A stretch of 45,937 nt of DNA from Deltaproteobacteria bacterium (GTDB lineage: Bacteria; Myxococcota_A; Polyangia; Haliangiales; JADYYK01). Position numbers and translations under genes: made by a program. Shown here piece by piece: positions 34,272-43,700 of the stretch; position 1 is the first letter of the stretch, and each line of letters opens with the position of its first letter. The notes beneath the pieces are model-generated. The model saw only the letters and a list, made by a program, of their open reading frames with translations. It was not told the origin of the DNA and searched no databases. The stretch lies in NCBI GenBank assembly GCA_020853705.1, contig JADYYK010000011.1:1-45937 (forward strand), read 5' to 3'.

Positions 34272-36224
34272 TTACCCTTCGGACAGGTCGGCGAAAAGCT
34301 CCGGATCGAGATACTCGACGGGCAGCTGCACCTTGAGCACCCCGACGCCGTGGCGGATCAGCAGATCGGCCAGCGCGTCACCGTCGATGATCGAGATGGC
34401 GGCGCCACCCACGGCCAGGCCCTGGCGCGCCTCGCCGAGGCCGTCGGGCCCCAGCCGGCCGACGCCGATGAGCAGGCCCTCCTCGAACTGCTTGAGGCGC
34501 ACGCCGACGCGCAGCTCGCCGACCGCCTTGCGGCCGAGGTCACCCTCGCCGGCGCGGATGCCGATGAGGACGCGCACCGGCAGCGCGCCGCGGGCCAGCA
34601 CGGCGCCGTAGTAGGTGACGCCCTCGCCACGCTTGATGTTGGCCAGCTCGGTGTAGCCGACGCGCTCGAGCAGCACGCGCACCAGGTGCTCGAAGGCAGT
34701 CGGGGGCAGGCGGCCGAGGCGGCGGCGCAGCGCGATCCGGGTCAGCGCGCGCAGCTCGGCGTGCTTGCCGGTCAGCTCCTTCTCGGCCGTCATCAGCTCG
34801 GGCTCGAGGCGGCGGGTGGCCAGCGCGAACAGGCCGTTGCCGTGGTGGCGGATGCGCGGACGCAGCCCCTGGCCCTGGCGATCGCGCGACTCCTGCAGCA
34901 TGGCCGCGCGCAGGGCGCGCCAGACGTCGGGCGCGTCGGGGCGCACCAGGCGACGCTTGACCGCCATGTCGGCGATCTGGCGGTAGTGCACCGGACGGCC
35001 GTCGCCCTGGGTGCGCAGCACCTCGTAGGCGGCGTCGGCCAGCGGCACCGAGCGGAAGCCCGCCGGGTCGGGGCGATTGACGTGGACCACCTCGGGCTGG
35101 CGGCGCGGCGCGTCGCCCGCCTGGGGCTGCTGGCCGACCTCGTGGCTGGGCGGACCTTCGCTGCCGGCGTCGCCGCCGAAGCCGCCGCCGTCGTTGTCGC
35201 GTGACTCGGCGGGCGGGGTCGACATCGCGGCCTCGGCCACGGCGGCGACCTGGGCCGCCTGCGCGCCGGCATAGCTGCTGGGTGCGGACGGCTCGGGCGG
35301 CAGCGACGGGCGCGGCACCGTGACATAGGTCGGTGCGGGCGGCGGGCTGCCGGGCGGACGCACGCGCTCCAGCGCGGCGTCGAAGCTCATGGTCACGGGC
35401 GGACGGCTGGGCGGACGCGGCTCGCCGCCGGGGCCCTCGGGGGCGTCGGCCTCGTCACCATCAGCATCGTCACCGAGGCCGGGGTCGGCATCGCCCTGGT
35501 CGGCGTCGAACGGCGCGCCACCGGGGGCGCCGCCGGGACCGCCGGCCAGGCCGGCCTCGGGGCCACCACGGCCACGGCCGCCACGACGACGGCGTCGACG
35601 GCGACCGGTGCGCTCGCCCTCGCTGGCGCCGGGCACCCCGGTCAGCGGCAGCTGCGCGACCGGCGCGGCGACGGCCGGCGCGGCGGGCGCCGGGGCATCG
35701 CCCAGGTCGAGCTCGATCATCTCGGGCTCGGGCGCCTCGACCGGCACCGGGGCCTTCTCGGCGGCGGCCTTGGCCTTGCCGCGGCCCTTGGGGGCGGCGG
35801 CGGCCTTGGCGCGGGCCGGCTTCTTGGCGGGCTTCTCGGCCGCGGCGGCCTTGGCGGCCGGCTTCTTCTTCTTGGCCGGCGCGTCGGCCTCCTTCTTGTC
35901 CCTCTCTTTGTCCTTGTCCTTGTCCTTGTCCCGCTCGCGCTCTTTCTCTTTCGCCACCGGCGTCTCCTTCGGCTCGGCAGATCGCGCCGCACGCGGCGGA
36001 TAGATCTTGAGCCCGAACGTACCCGCGGCGGCGCCGCGCGTGAGCGGCGTTTCCCCGGTGGTCTTCTTCAGCTCGGCGAGCAGCCGTGCCTGCATCTGCC
36101 CCTCTGGATCCTTGCCGACCAGGGAGAGCAGATTGCGAGCAATGGCGAGCTCGGTGAGCTTCTTCACGTGCAGCGGCCGACCCTCACGCTTGAGGATCTC
36201 GATGGCCGCCTCGACGAACGTCAT
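34272..36224 (-). CDS. HARE-HTH protein with degenerate Mrr-like domain
   Basis: 650 residues. An N-terminal HARE-HTH winged helix (1-75; FVEAAIEILKREGRPLHVKKLTELA) is followed by a Lys/Asp/Glu and Ala/Lys-rich linker (about 85-150), an Arg/Gly-rich stretch (RRRRRRRGG) and disordered Pro/Gly regions. A second HARE-HTH lies at about 390-470. The last 130 residues look like an Mrr-type restriction nuclease domain (FEHLVRVLLERVGY, then IDGDALADLLIRHGVGV). The catalytic QxK strand reads IGIRAG, so the catalytic lysine is missing and nuclease activity is doubtful. It probably binds DNA; no clear role can be named. First of the lipB unit. Confidence 0.82.
   Translation of the reverse strand: MTFVEAAIEILKREGRPLHVKKLTELAIARNLLSLVGKDPEGQMQARLLAELKKTTGETPLTRGAAAGTFGLKIYPPRAARSAEPKETPVAKEKERERDKDKDKDKERDKKEADAPAKKKKPAAKAAAAEKPAKKPARAKAAAAPKGRGKAKAAAEKAPVPVEAPEPEMIELDLGDAPAPAAPAVAAPVAQLPLTGVPGASEGERTGRRRRRRRGGRGRGGPEAGLAGGPGGAPGGAPFDADQGDADPGLGDDADGDEADAPEGPGGEPRPPSRPPVTMSFDAALERVRPPGSPPPAPTYVTVPRPSLPPEPSAPSSYAGAQAAQVAAVAEAAMSTPPAESRDNDGGGFGGDAGSEGPPSHEVGQQPQAGDAPRRQPEVVHVNRPDPAGFRSVPLADAAYEVLRTQGDGRPVHYRQIADMAVKRRLVRPDAPDVWRALRAAMLQESRDRQGQGLRPRIRHHGNGLFALATRRLEPELMTAEKELTGKHAELRALTRIALRRRLGRLPPTAFEHLVRVLLERVGYTELANIKRGEGVTYYGAVLARGALPVRVLIGIRAGEGDLGRKAVGELRVGVRLKQFEEGLLIGVGRLGPDGLGEARQGLAVGGAAISIIDGDALADLLIRHGVGVLKVQLPVEYLDPELFADLSEG
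35908..35931 (-). repeat. (TTGTCC)4 hexamer tract
   Basis: Four perfect plus-strand TTGTCC units in the HARE-HTH gene, coding Lys-Asp dipeptides on the minus strand (about residues 97-105). Confidence 0.9.
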
Positions 36225-36466
36225 GAGGTCGTGGCCCCGGCGAAATTTCAGCAGTGGTAGCCCGCCGTGGCAATGGAAGTCAAGGACGGGTTCTCAACTT
36301 CGCTTTGCGAAAAGTTGCCCCGGCCGGGGCGGGCGTGTTTCCTGGAACGGACACGAAGCACCGTGTCTCGCCCGACGCAGCGTCGCGAATCTCGCAGGAA
36401 ATCGGCGAGCTCCGCGCGGCATCGGGGTTGCTATAGCCATCCCTCGAACCCTTTCGGAGTCCCGCC
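36225..36466. promoter_or_regulatory. Divergent intergenic region, HARE-HTH gene / ddl
   Basis: 242 bases between divergent starts. Contains the perfect palindrome CCCCGGCCGGGG (36318-36329). No other gene is seen. GGAG lies eight to nine bases before the ddl ATG. A specific promoter cannot be defined. Confidence 0.35.
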
Positions 36467-37483
36467 ATGCGTCGCAAGAAGATCGGTGTCCTGATGGGCG
36501 GCCTGAGCGCCGAGCGCGAGGTCTCGCTCAAGACCGGCGAGGCCATCTTTTCGACCCTGATGGAGCGCGGCCACGACGCCTACCGCATCTTCGTGGATCG
36601 CGACGTCGATCTGGTGCTGCGCCAGGCCCGCATCGAGGTCGCCGTGCTGGCGCTGCACGGGCGCTATGGCGAGGACGGCTGCGTGCAGGGGCTGCTCGAG
36701 GTCCTGGGCATCCCGTACACCGGGTCGGACGTGATGTCGTCGGCGCTGGCCATGAACAAGGTCAAGGCCAAGGAGATCTTCCGGCTGCGCAACCTGCCCA
36801 CGGCGCCGTACTACACGCTGACGCGTGACCAGATCGCGGGCCCCGGCGCGCTGGCCGACGGCCACGGCTCGTTCGGCTTTCCGGTGGTGGTCAAGCCGGC
36901 CTGCGAGGGCTCGTCGATCGGCGTGACCATCGCGCGCGCCGAGGACGAGCTCGAGGTCGCGGTCGAGGAGGCGCTGCGCTGGGGCGACGAGGTCCTCATC
37001 GAGCGCTTCGTCGAGGGCAAGGAGATCTGCGTCGGCATCCTGAACGATCGGCCGCTGGGCGCCATCGAGGTGGTGCCCGCCGGCGGCGGCTTCTACGACT
37101 TCACGGCGAAGTACTCGTCCCGCAAGACGGAGTACCACTTCCCGGCGCGCCTCAGCCCGGAGCGCTACCGCGGCGTGCTGGAGACCGCGCTGTCGGCGCA
37201 CCGCGCGCTGGGCTGCTCGGGCGCGACCCGCGTCGATCTGATCGTCAGCGAGAAGGGCAACGAGGCCATCCTCGAGGTCAACACCCTGCCCGGCATGACG
37301 CCGACCAGCCTGCTGCCCAAGATCGCCCACGGCGCCGGGCTGTCGTTCGGCGACCTGTGCGAGGAGATCCTGGCCAGCGCCCACCTCAGCGCGGGCGGCC
37401 TCAAGCGTCACGACCGCCGCTTCATCCAGACCAGCTTCGTGGGTCACGAGCGCAGGCAGTCGAACGCTTCCGACCCGCACTGA
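36467..37483 (+). CDS. ddl: D-alanine-D-alanine ligase
   Basis: 338 residues; joins two D-Ala for peptidoglycan precursors. N-terminal GGLSAEREVSLKTG and the ATP-grasp KPACEGSSIGV are typical, and the C-terminal signature ILEVNTLPGMTPTSL is complete. The omega-loop segment FTAKYSSRKTEYHFPA keeps the Tyr usually linked to D-Ala-D-Ala, rather than D-Ala-D-lactate, synthesis. It is a stand-alone plus-strand gene, and a hairpin follows 18 bases after the stop. Confidence 0.96.
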   Translation: MRRKKIGVLMGGLSAEREVSLKTGEAIFSTLMERGHDAYRIFVDRDVDLVLRQARIEVAVLALHGRYGEDGCVQGLLEVLGIPYTGSDVMSSALAMNKVKAKEIFRLRNLPTAPYYTLTRDQIAGPGALADGHGSFGFPVVVKPACEGSSIGVTIARAEDELEVAVEEALRWGDEVLIERFVEGKEICVGILNDRPLGAIEVVPAGGGFYDFTAKYSSRKTEYHFPARLSPERYRGVLETALSAHRALGCSGATRVDLIVSEKGNEAILEVNTLPGMTPTSLLPKIAHGAGLSFGDLCEEILASAHLSAGGLKRHDRRFIQTSFVGHERRQSNASDPH

Positions 37484-37500
37484 GCCCCTCGAACCGTGAA

Positions 37501-37525
37501 CTCCTCGAAGCGCAGCTTCGAGGAG
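37501..37525 (+). terminator. Hairpin after ddl
   Basis: CTCCTCGAAGC, GCA loop, then GCTTCGAGGAG: an 11-bp perfect stem with three loop bases. The GCTTCGAGGAG arm recurs at 37531-37541. No U-tract, so a terminator call is tentative; it could also be a repeat element. Confidence 0.4.
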
Positions 37526-37549
37526 CTCACGCTTCGAGGAGCGAATCCG

Positions 37550-37653
37550 TCTCCGCTTCCGCTTCCGCTTCCGCTTCCGCTTCCGCTTCCGCTTCCGCTT
37601 CCGCCTCCGCCTCCGCTCCGTCTCCGCTTCCGCCTCCGCTTCCGTCTCCGCTC
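37550..37653. repeat. CTTCCG/CTCCG hexamer tract
   Basis: About 100 bp of CTTCCG-like units, pure at about 37556-37602 and then drifting to CCTCCG and TCTCCG. It fills most of the 173-base gap between ddl and the DUF4157 gene, just after its stop. Confidence 0.9.
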
Positions 37654-37656
37654 CGT

Positions 37657-39723
37657 TCACTCACCCCGCTGGTTCCGCACCGAGCGGTCGAAGTCGACCA
37701 GCAACGCCGCCTGGCCGAGCTCGGTCAGCGCGCGCTCCAGCTCCGGGCGTGTGCCGGCCAGGGCCGACTGGAAGGTCTGGGCCTCGATCTGGGTGCGCTG
37801 GCTCATCGCGCGCCGCATGATCTCCGCCCGATCACAGTGCAGCTCGGCCATCGCTGCGGTGATGTCACGCTCCGCGGCGGCGGCGCCCGCGCCGTGTGAG
37901 GGCGTCCCCATCATGGTGGCGACGTAGGAGCGCGCCCACCCGACGACCTCGGTCGCGGCATCGCTGACCAGGCGCTCGGCGCGGGCCCGACGCTGCGCGG
38001 GTGCCAGGGCTTCGACCGCGGTCCGACCCGCGAGGTAGACGGCCAGCGCAGGGCTGGCCATTGCCGCGAGGGGCGCCAGCCGCAACGCGCCGGTCTGCGG
38101 CGTCGGCGGCACCGGGGCGGCCGGGGCCCCTGGGCGCACGGCGGGCGCGACGGGCGCGGCCGGCGGCGTGCCCGTGGCAGACTCCTCGCGCGCAGGCTCT
38201 GCCTCGCCGGCCAGCTCGCGGGCGGCTGCGCGTCCCAGCAACGTCCCGCCCAGCCATATCGCGAACTCGAGGATGGACTCCGCGATGAAGCTCTCGGCTG
38301 CGGCGCGTAGCGCTTCGCGCGCCTTGTTCAGGATGGCGTCACGATTGAAGTGCGCCCGCAGCCTGAAGGCGCCTGTCAGGGTGCAGCGTGCCTCGACGTG
38401 CTCGCTGACCGGGATGACGAGCTGCTGCCGCGGGATTGCCTGCTCGAGGTCCAGCTCGAGCAGGTGGAACGACAACGTGGCTCCGTCGCGCTGGACCCGG
38501 GCGATGTCGAAGCTGGCGTGCCCACCGCCGAGAGCGCTCCAGTCGAGCTGCGCGCCCAGGCGCAACCGGCTCGCCGACGCGTCGAGGCGGTCGCTGATCA
38601 CCACGCCATGGCCAAGCTGCTCGCGGAGGACGCGACCGATCTCCTCATGATCTTGCGTCTCGCTGCCGCCGTCCTCGCGTGGCTCGGAGGCGCCGGTCGC
38701 GGCCGGCGCCTCCGCGTCGGCAGGCACCGGCGCTTCGGGCTCACTGCTCGCCGCGCCGCCACGAGCCTCGGGCCGAGCGCGCGACTCGACCCAGAACACT
38801 TCGGCCGCGACGTTGCCGTCGAAGCCAGCCTGCTCGACGACGATCCAGTTGACCGCCCCCTGGGCAGAGTTCAACTGCTCGGTGATGTTGGGCGAGAAGG
38901 CGAAGTTCTCGCCGTAGATCCGGCGCTCACGCCGCCGCGGTCGGCCGGCGCGGCCCCCACCCGTCTGCAACCGCGCCTCGGCCCTGCGCAAGAGGTCGCG
39001 GGCGTCGCTCTCGGGGAGCGTGTAGCGCCGATCCCCGGCGTCGACGACGACGTCCGTGCGATCCTCGGGCCCGTCCGCTTCGAGCACGGCGCGCAGGGCG
39101 TGGATGAGCAGGTCGAGCTCCGCGCCGCGGGCCTGTTCGAGGCGCTCGTGCAACGCCTGGGACTGCGACGCGGCGGTGCGGTTGATGAGAGCGGGGGCGC
39201 CGCCGAGCGCGGTGCGCTGGCCAGCCACCATGGCGTCGGCGGCGCGGTCGGCCTCGACCTCGTGGGCGTCGCCAGGCTGGCTGATGCTGCGCTGGCGGAC
39301 ACCGCCGAGGCGCTGCACGGTGTGCGCGACCTCGTGCGCAAGCAGGTGTCGCCCCGCCGCGGAGTCCGGCGCGTACTCGCCGGCCCCAAAGTGGATGTCC
39401 TGATCGACCGCGAAGGCGCGCGCGCCGTGTGCCGCCGCGGCGGCGGCCGAGTCGGAGCCGGTGTGGAGACGCACGCCCCCGAGGTCGGTTCCCAGGGAGT
39501 CCTCGAAGCGGCCCCGTAGGCCCTCGGGGAGCTGGACGCCGCCCGAGCCGGTGGCGGTCGCGAGGGCAGCCTCGGCGCCAGGCTCGACTGGACCGTCACC
39601 GCGACGGAGCACGGGGGAGGCGCCCTGGACCAGAGTACGCCGACCCGGGGCGGCAGGCTCAGGTCCGGGGGCAAGACGATCATCATGGCCAGTGCGATTG
39701 TCTTCATAGCGAGTCGTGCGCAT
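37657..39723 (-). CDS. DUF4157 (eCIS-core metallopeptidase-like) protein
   Basis: 688 residues from ATG 39723, the inner start that fits the usual short N-terminus. The core DUF4157 domain is at about 65-190: LPEGLRGRFEDSLGTDLGGVRLHTG, then HEVAH at 130-134 (LLAHEVAHTVQR), a zinc-protease motif. After it come Ala/Asp linkers and a region with two hydrophobic helices (about 490-520 and 560-590). The rest does not match anything I recognise. DUF4157 proteins are often linked to extracellular contractile injection systems or toxins, but no sheath, tube or baseplate gene is here. So it may be an effector or self-contained protease. Confidence 0.85.
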   Translation of the reverse strand: MRTTRYEDNRTGHDDRLAPGPEPAAPGRRTLVQGASPVLRRGDGPVEPGAEAALATATGSGGVQLPEGLRGRFEDSLGTDLGGVRLHTGSDSAAAAAAHGARAFAVDQDIHFGAGEYAPDSAAGRHLLAHEVAHTVQRLGGVRQRSISQPGDAHEVEADRAADAMVAGQRTALGGAPALINRTAASQSQALHERLEQARGAELDLLIHALRAVLEADGPEDRTDVVVDAGDRRYTLPESDARDLLRRAEARLQTGGGRAGRPRRRERRIYGENFAFSPNITEQLNSAQGAVNWIVVEQAGFDGNVAAEVFWVESRARPEARGGAASSEPEAPVPADAEAPAATGASEPREDGGSETQDHEEIGRVLREQLGHGVVISDRLDASASRLRLGAQLDWSALGGGHASFDIARVQRDGATLSFHLLELDLEQAIPRQQLVIPVSEHVEARCTLTGAFRLRAHFNRDAILNKAREALRAAAESFIAESILEFAIWLGGTLLGRAAARELAGEAEPAREESATGTPPAAPVAPAVRPGAPAAPVPPTPQTGALRLAPLAAMASPALAVYLAGRTAVEALAPAQRRARAERLVSDAATEVVGWARSYVATMMGTPSHGAGAAAAERDITAAMAELHCDRAEIMRRAMSQRTQIEAQTFQSALAGTRPELERALTELGQAALLVDFDRSVRNQRGE

Positions 39724-39740
39724 TGCGAAGATGGCAATGC
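39720..39740. promoter_or_regulatory. GCATTGC/GCAATGC inverted repeat at the DUF4157 start
   Basis: GCATTGC (39720-39726) and GCAATGC (39734-39740) are separated by seven bases and cover the ATG of the minus-strand gene. Candidate operator or translational hairpin. Confidence 0.35.
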
Positions 39741-40041
39741 ACCGATCGGGCCTGCTGCATGATCGGCGCAACTCCGAGGCCCTGTCCCGGATGCGAGAGC
39801 CGCGCGGGGCGGCAGCTGTCGCCTGGCGGTCGACAGGCCGCGGGAGTGGCCAGATGGCGGGCCGACGGATTCGCGAGGCGCGGCGCGCGGTCAGCCCGCC
39901 GGAGCCCGACAGGGGCCCGGGACACGACCCTGTGTACCAGCGATTTACACTTGAGTTTCCTGATGTTGGAGCGCATTTCGGGGACAGATCCGGGGCTCAC
40001 GAGCGGTATCAACCAGCGAACCGGACGAGAGGGAGGTAGCG
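39741..40041. promoter_or_regulatory. Divergent intergenic region, DUF4157 / TPR gene
   Basis: About 300 bases between divergent starts, no gene seen. GTGTA (39932-39936) and TACAC (39946-39950) form a short inverted pair. GGGAGGT at 40030-40036 is a strong ribosome-binding site for the downstream gene. No confident promoter. Confidence 0.3.
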
Positions 40042-40761
40042 ATGGAAGCGAAGCGAGTGGCGAGGCAGGTCGCGCGGGTGCTGCTGGCGCTGGGGGTGCT
40101 GCTGGCGGGGCTCGGCGCGGCGGCGGCGGAGCGGCCGGGCAAGCCGGCGGACCCGCGCGAGGTCGCGCGCCTGGCGTACGAGGAGGGCACCAAGGCGTTC
40201 AATCTCGGTGACTTCACACTGGCAATCACGCACTACCGCACTGCCTACAATGCGCTACCGGACGCCGTGTTCCTCTACAACATCGCGCAGGCCTCGCGGC
40301 TGGCTGGCCAGCTCGAGCAGGCGCTGTTCTTCTACAAGTCGTTCCTGCGCAACCGTGACGACGCGCCCAACCGCGCCGAGGTCGAGCGGCGGATCGTCGA
40401 GCTCGAGGCCACGCTGGCGCAGCAGCGGCGCACCGCGAGCGCGCCACCCGACGGCACGGTGGCGCCCGAGGTGCCATCTGGGCGCATGAAGCCAGCCTCC
40501 CGGAGCCAGATCCCCTCGCCGGCCAGCGCCGCCACGAACGCGGCCGGGCAGGCCCCACGGGGACCTCGGGGCAACCCGCAGGCCGCCCGCACCGGGACGC
40601 GACCGCGCTCCCGGGCCGGCACGCGCCCGCTGTACCGGCGCTGGTGGTTCTGGGCCGGCGTCGGCGTCGTCGCCGTGGGCGCCGCGGCCGCGGTCGCGGT
40701 CAGCGCCGATGACGGCGACGGACTACCGTCTTCACACTTTGGCAATCACAGGATCTACTGA
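40042..40761 (+). CDS. TPR-type exported membrane protein
   Basis: 239 residues. Signal peptide 1-29 (ALGVLLAGLGAAAAE), TPR-like helices about 40-105 (YEEGTKAFNLGDFTLAITHY, FLYNIAQASRLAGQLEQAL), a Pro/Ala/Arg-rich linker, and a final membrane helix about 199-220 (WWFWAGVGVVAVGAAAAVAV). This layout is frequent in myxobacterial envelope proteins of unknown function. It is followed at once by the ASH lipoprotein gene. Confidence 0.82.
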   Translation: MEAKRVARQVARVLLALGVLLAGLGAAAAERPGKPADPREVARLAYEEGTKAFNLGDFTLAITHYRTAYNALPDAVFLYNIAQASRLAGQLEQALFFYKSFLRNRDDAPNRAEVERRIVELEATLAQQRRTASAPPDGTVAPEVPSGRMKPASRSQIPSPASAATNAAGQAPRGPRGNPQAARTGTRPRSRAGTRPLYRRWWFWAGVGVVAVGAAAAVAVSADDGDGLPSSHFGNHRIY

Positions 40762-40777
40762 CATGTGGGGGATGACG

Positions 40778-43700
40778 ATGCGCATGACCACGATCACGAG
40801 AGCACTGTTGCTGGGCTCACTCGCCAGCCTCGCGGCCGGGTGCGGCGATGGTGACCGCACCGTCGTCGCGCTGACCATCCAGCGCGGCGACGTGGCCGGG
40901 CCGGTGCACCGGATCGAGCTGGAATTCGCCCTCGCGGGCCGTCCCGCCGCCGTGACGCTGCGCGAGCCGGACCAGCGCGCCATCACCCTGCCGACCAGCA
41001 CCACCGTGGAGCTCGGCCCCGACAGCAGCGGCGCCCTGTACATCGCCGGGACTGCCATCGACGGCAGTGGAGCCATCGTCGGCCATGGCAGTGTCGTCAT
41101 CGACGCCAGGCCCGGCGACACCGGCCGCGCCACGCTCGAGTTCGGCATCGAGGCGCCGCGCCCCGTGGACGGCGGTCTCGGCGACGCCGGCGACGACGCT
41201 GGCGGCGGCCCGGTGGCGCGCCTGGTGCTCGAGCCCGCGAGCCGCGATCTCGGCGAGGTCGTGGTCGGTCAGCGCAGCTCCGCCGCCACCTTCACGCTGG
41301 AGAACCAGGGCGACGCGCCGAGCAGCCCGCTCGGCCTGAGCGTGGTCGGCGCGGCGGCACCTGCGTTCGAGCTCACCGGGGGCGACTGTGCCGGGGTCGC
41401 CCTGGCGCCCGCGCAGCGCTGCAGCATCACGCTGGAGTTCGTCCCCGCCGCCCCCGGCGGCAGCTCGGCCGAGCTGCTGGTGCAGGCCGGCGCCGCGGCC
41501 ACCCTGCGCGCGCCCCTCGACGGCACCGGCGTCCCGGTCGGGGCCCTGCGCATCACGCCGTCGCCGCATGACTTCGGTGCCCTCGTGCTGGGCACGGCCT
41601 CCCCGGTCGCCAGCTTCACCGTCACCATGCAGGGTCCCGGCGCAAGTGGCCTCTTGACCACGCAGCTCGGCGGCAGCGACTCGACCCAGTTCGCCGTGGT
41701 GTCCGACGGCTGTGTCGGCAACCAGCTGGCCGCGGGCGCCAGCTGCGTAGTCACTGCACGCTTCGCCCCCACCAGCGCGCGCGCCCACAGCGCCTCCCTC
41801 AGCGTGCGCGGCAGCCCCGGCGGCGCCGCGGTCGCGGCGCTGGCCGGCGTCGCCACCGAGCCGCCACGCCTGACCCTGTCGCCGCCCAGCGCCGACCTCG
41901 GCAGCGTGGTGCTGCCCGGCACCGGCGCGGTGCAGCTGTTCACGGTCAGCAACGGCGGCGGCGTCGCCGCGCCCGTGCTCTCGGCGCTGCTGGCGGGCAG
42001 CGACCAGGGCCACTTCATGCTCAGCAGCGATGGCTGCACCGGGGTGGCCCTGGCCGCCGGCGCCAGCTGCAGCGTCGGGGTCCAGTTTCGTCCCACCACA
42101 CGCGGCGTCAAGGTCGCGGCGCTGCGTCTGAGCGCGGCCGGACAGCCCGTGCTGATGGCCACCCTGGGCGCGACCGCGCAGGCCCCCGCGGCGCTGCGCG
42201 CCCAGCCCGGGGCGGTCAGCTTCGGCGACGTCGTGATCCCGAACCTGACCAGCGCCAGCGTGACCATCGACAACCCCGGCGACGTCGCCACCGGCAGCCT
42301 GGCCGCGACGCTGACCGGCGGGGCGGCCACGCAGCACTCGCTGCTGACCGACGGCTGCAGCGGCCAGCAGCTCGGCCCGGGTGCCAGCTGCATGATGACC
42401 CTGCGCTTTGCGCCGGTGCGCACCGGGCTCGACAGCGCCAGCCTCGCTGTCACCGGCGCCGGCGCCACGTTGACCGTGGCCATCGAGGGCAGCGGCCTCG
42501 CGCAGGGCGCGCTGGTGGCCAGCCCGGCCGCGGGGCTCGGCTTCGCCGACACCCTGGTGGGCCAGAGCAGCGCGACCCAGACCATCACCCTCAGCAACAG
42601 CGGTGGCACCTCGACCGGCGCGCTGACCACCCGCATCGTCAACGGCGACGTCGGCGCCTTCACGATGGTGGCCAACAGCTGCGTCAATGCCAGCCTGATG
42701 CCCGCCGGCACCTGCGTGGTGACGCTGCGCTTCGCCCCCGCCAGCGCGGGCAACGCCGCGGCACAGCTCGAGGTCGCGGGCAGCCCCGGGGGCGTGGTGA
42801 CCGCGCCCCTGGCAGGTCGTGGCCTGGCCCCCGCCGTGCTCGCCATCAGCCCCGCCAGCCGCGACTTCGGGGTCGTCATCGTGGGCGCGCCGGGGCCGTC
42901 GCAGGTCTTCACCGTGAGCAACGGCGGCGACGTCGCCAGCGGCGTGCCCGGCGCGACCCTCACCGGCAGCCATGCGGCCGACTATCAGGTCAGCGCCAGC
43001 ACCTGCATGGCGGCGCTGGCGCCGGGGGCCTCGTGTGCGCTGACGGTGCGCTTCACGCCGTCGGCGGGCAGCGTCCGTGACGCGACCCTGACCGCGACGG
43101 CCAGCCCGGGTGGCAGCGCCCAGGCCAGCCTGACCGGCACCGGCAACACCCCGGCGACGCTGACGCTGTCGCCCGGCGCGCTGGCCTTCGGCACCCGGCT
43201 GGTGGGCAGCGACACCACGCTCGACGTCACCGTGAGCAACGGCGGCCAGCAGACCAGCGGCGCGCTGGGCCTGCCCAGCAGCAGCGACGGCGCCCAGTTC
43301 GCCATCGTCGCCCCCAGCGGCGGCCAGCCCTGCGCTGGCGTCACCACGCTGGCCGGCGGCGCCAGCTGTCGCTTCGGGGTGCGCTTCCATCCCGTCGGCA
43401 GCGGAGCGCGCTCGGCCAGCATCAGCATTGGCGCAAGTCCTGGCGGCAACCCCGGCCTGACCGCGACCGGTACCGGGCAGACCGCGGCCACCCTGGAGCT
43501 ACTGCCGGCGGCGTTCGGTTTCGGCGCGCTCGAGGTCGGCACCAGCGCGACCCAGCCCTTCACGCTGAGCAACCGCGGCGAGCAGGCCGCGGGTGCGCTG
43601 ACCGGCCCGGCGAGCAGCGACGCCGCCTTCACCATCGAGGCGCCAGCCAGCGGCCCCAGCTGTGTGGGTCTGACGACGCTGGCGGGCGGGGCCAGCTGCG

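Noticed and set aside
39932..39979. -35/-10 promoter for the TPR gene near TTGAGT
   Set aside because: The element 17 bases downstream does not resemble a -10.
40817..43390. 857-codon minus-strand frame opposite the ASH lipoprotein
   Set aside because: Composition dominated by Ala, Arg, Gly and His is the typical shadow signature; the plus strand has coherent ASH repeats.
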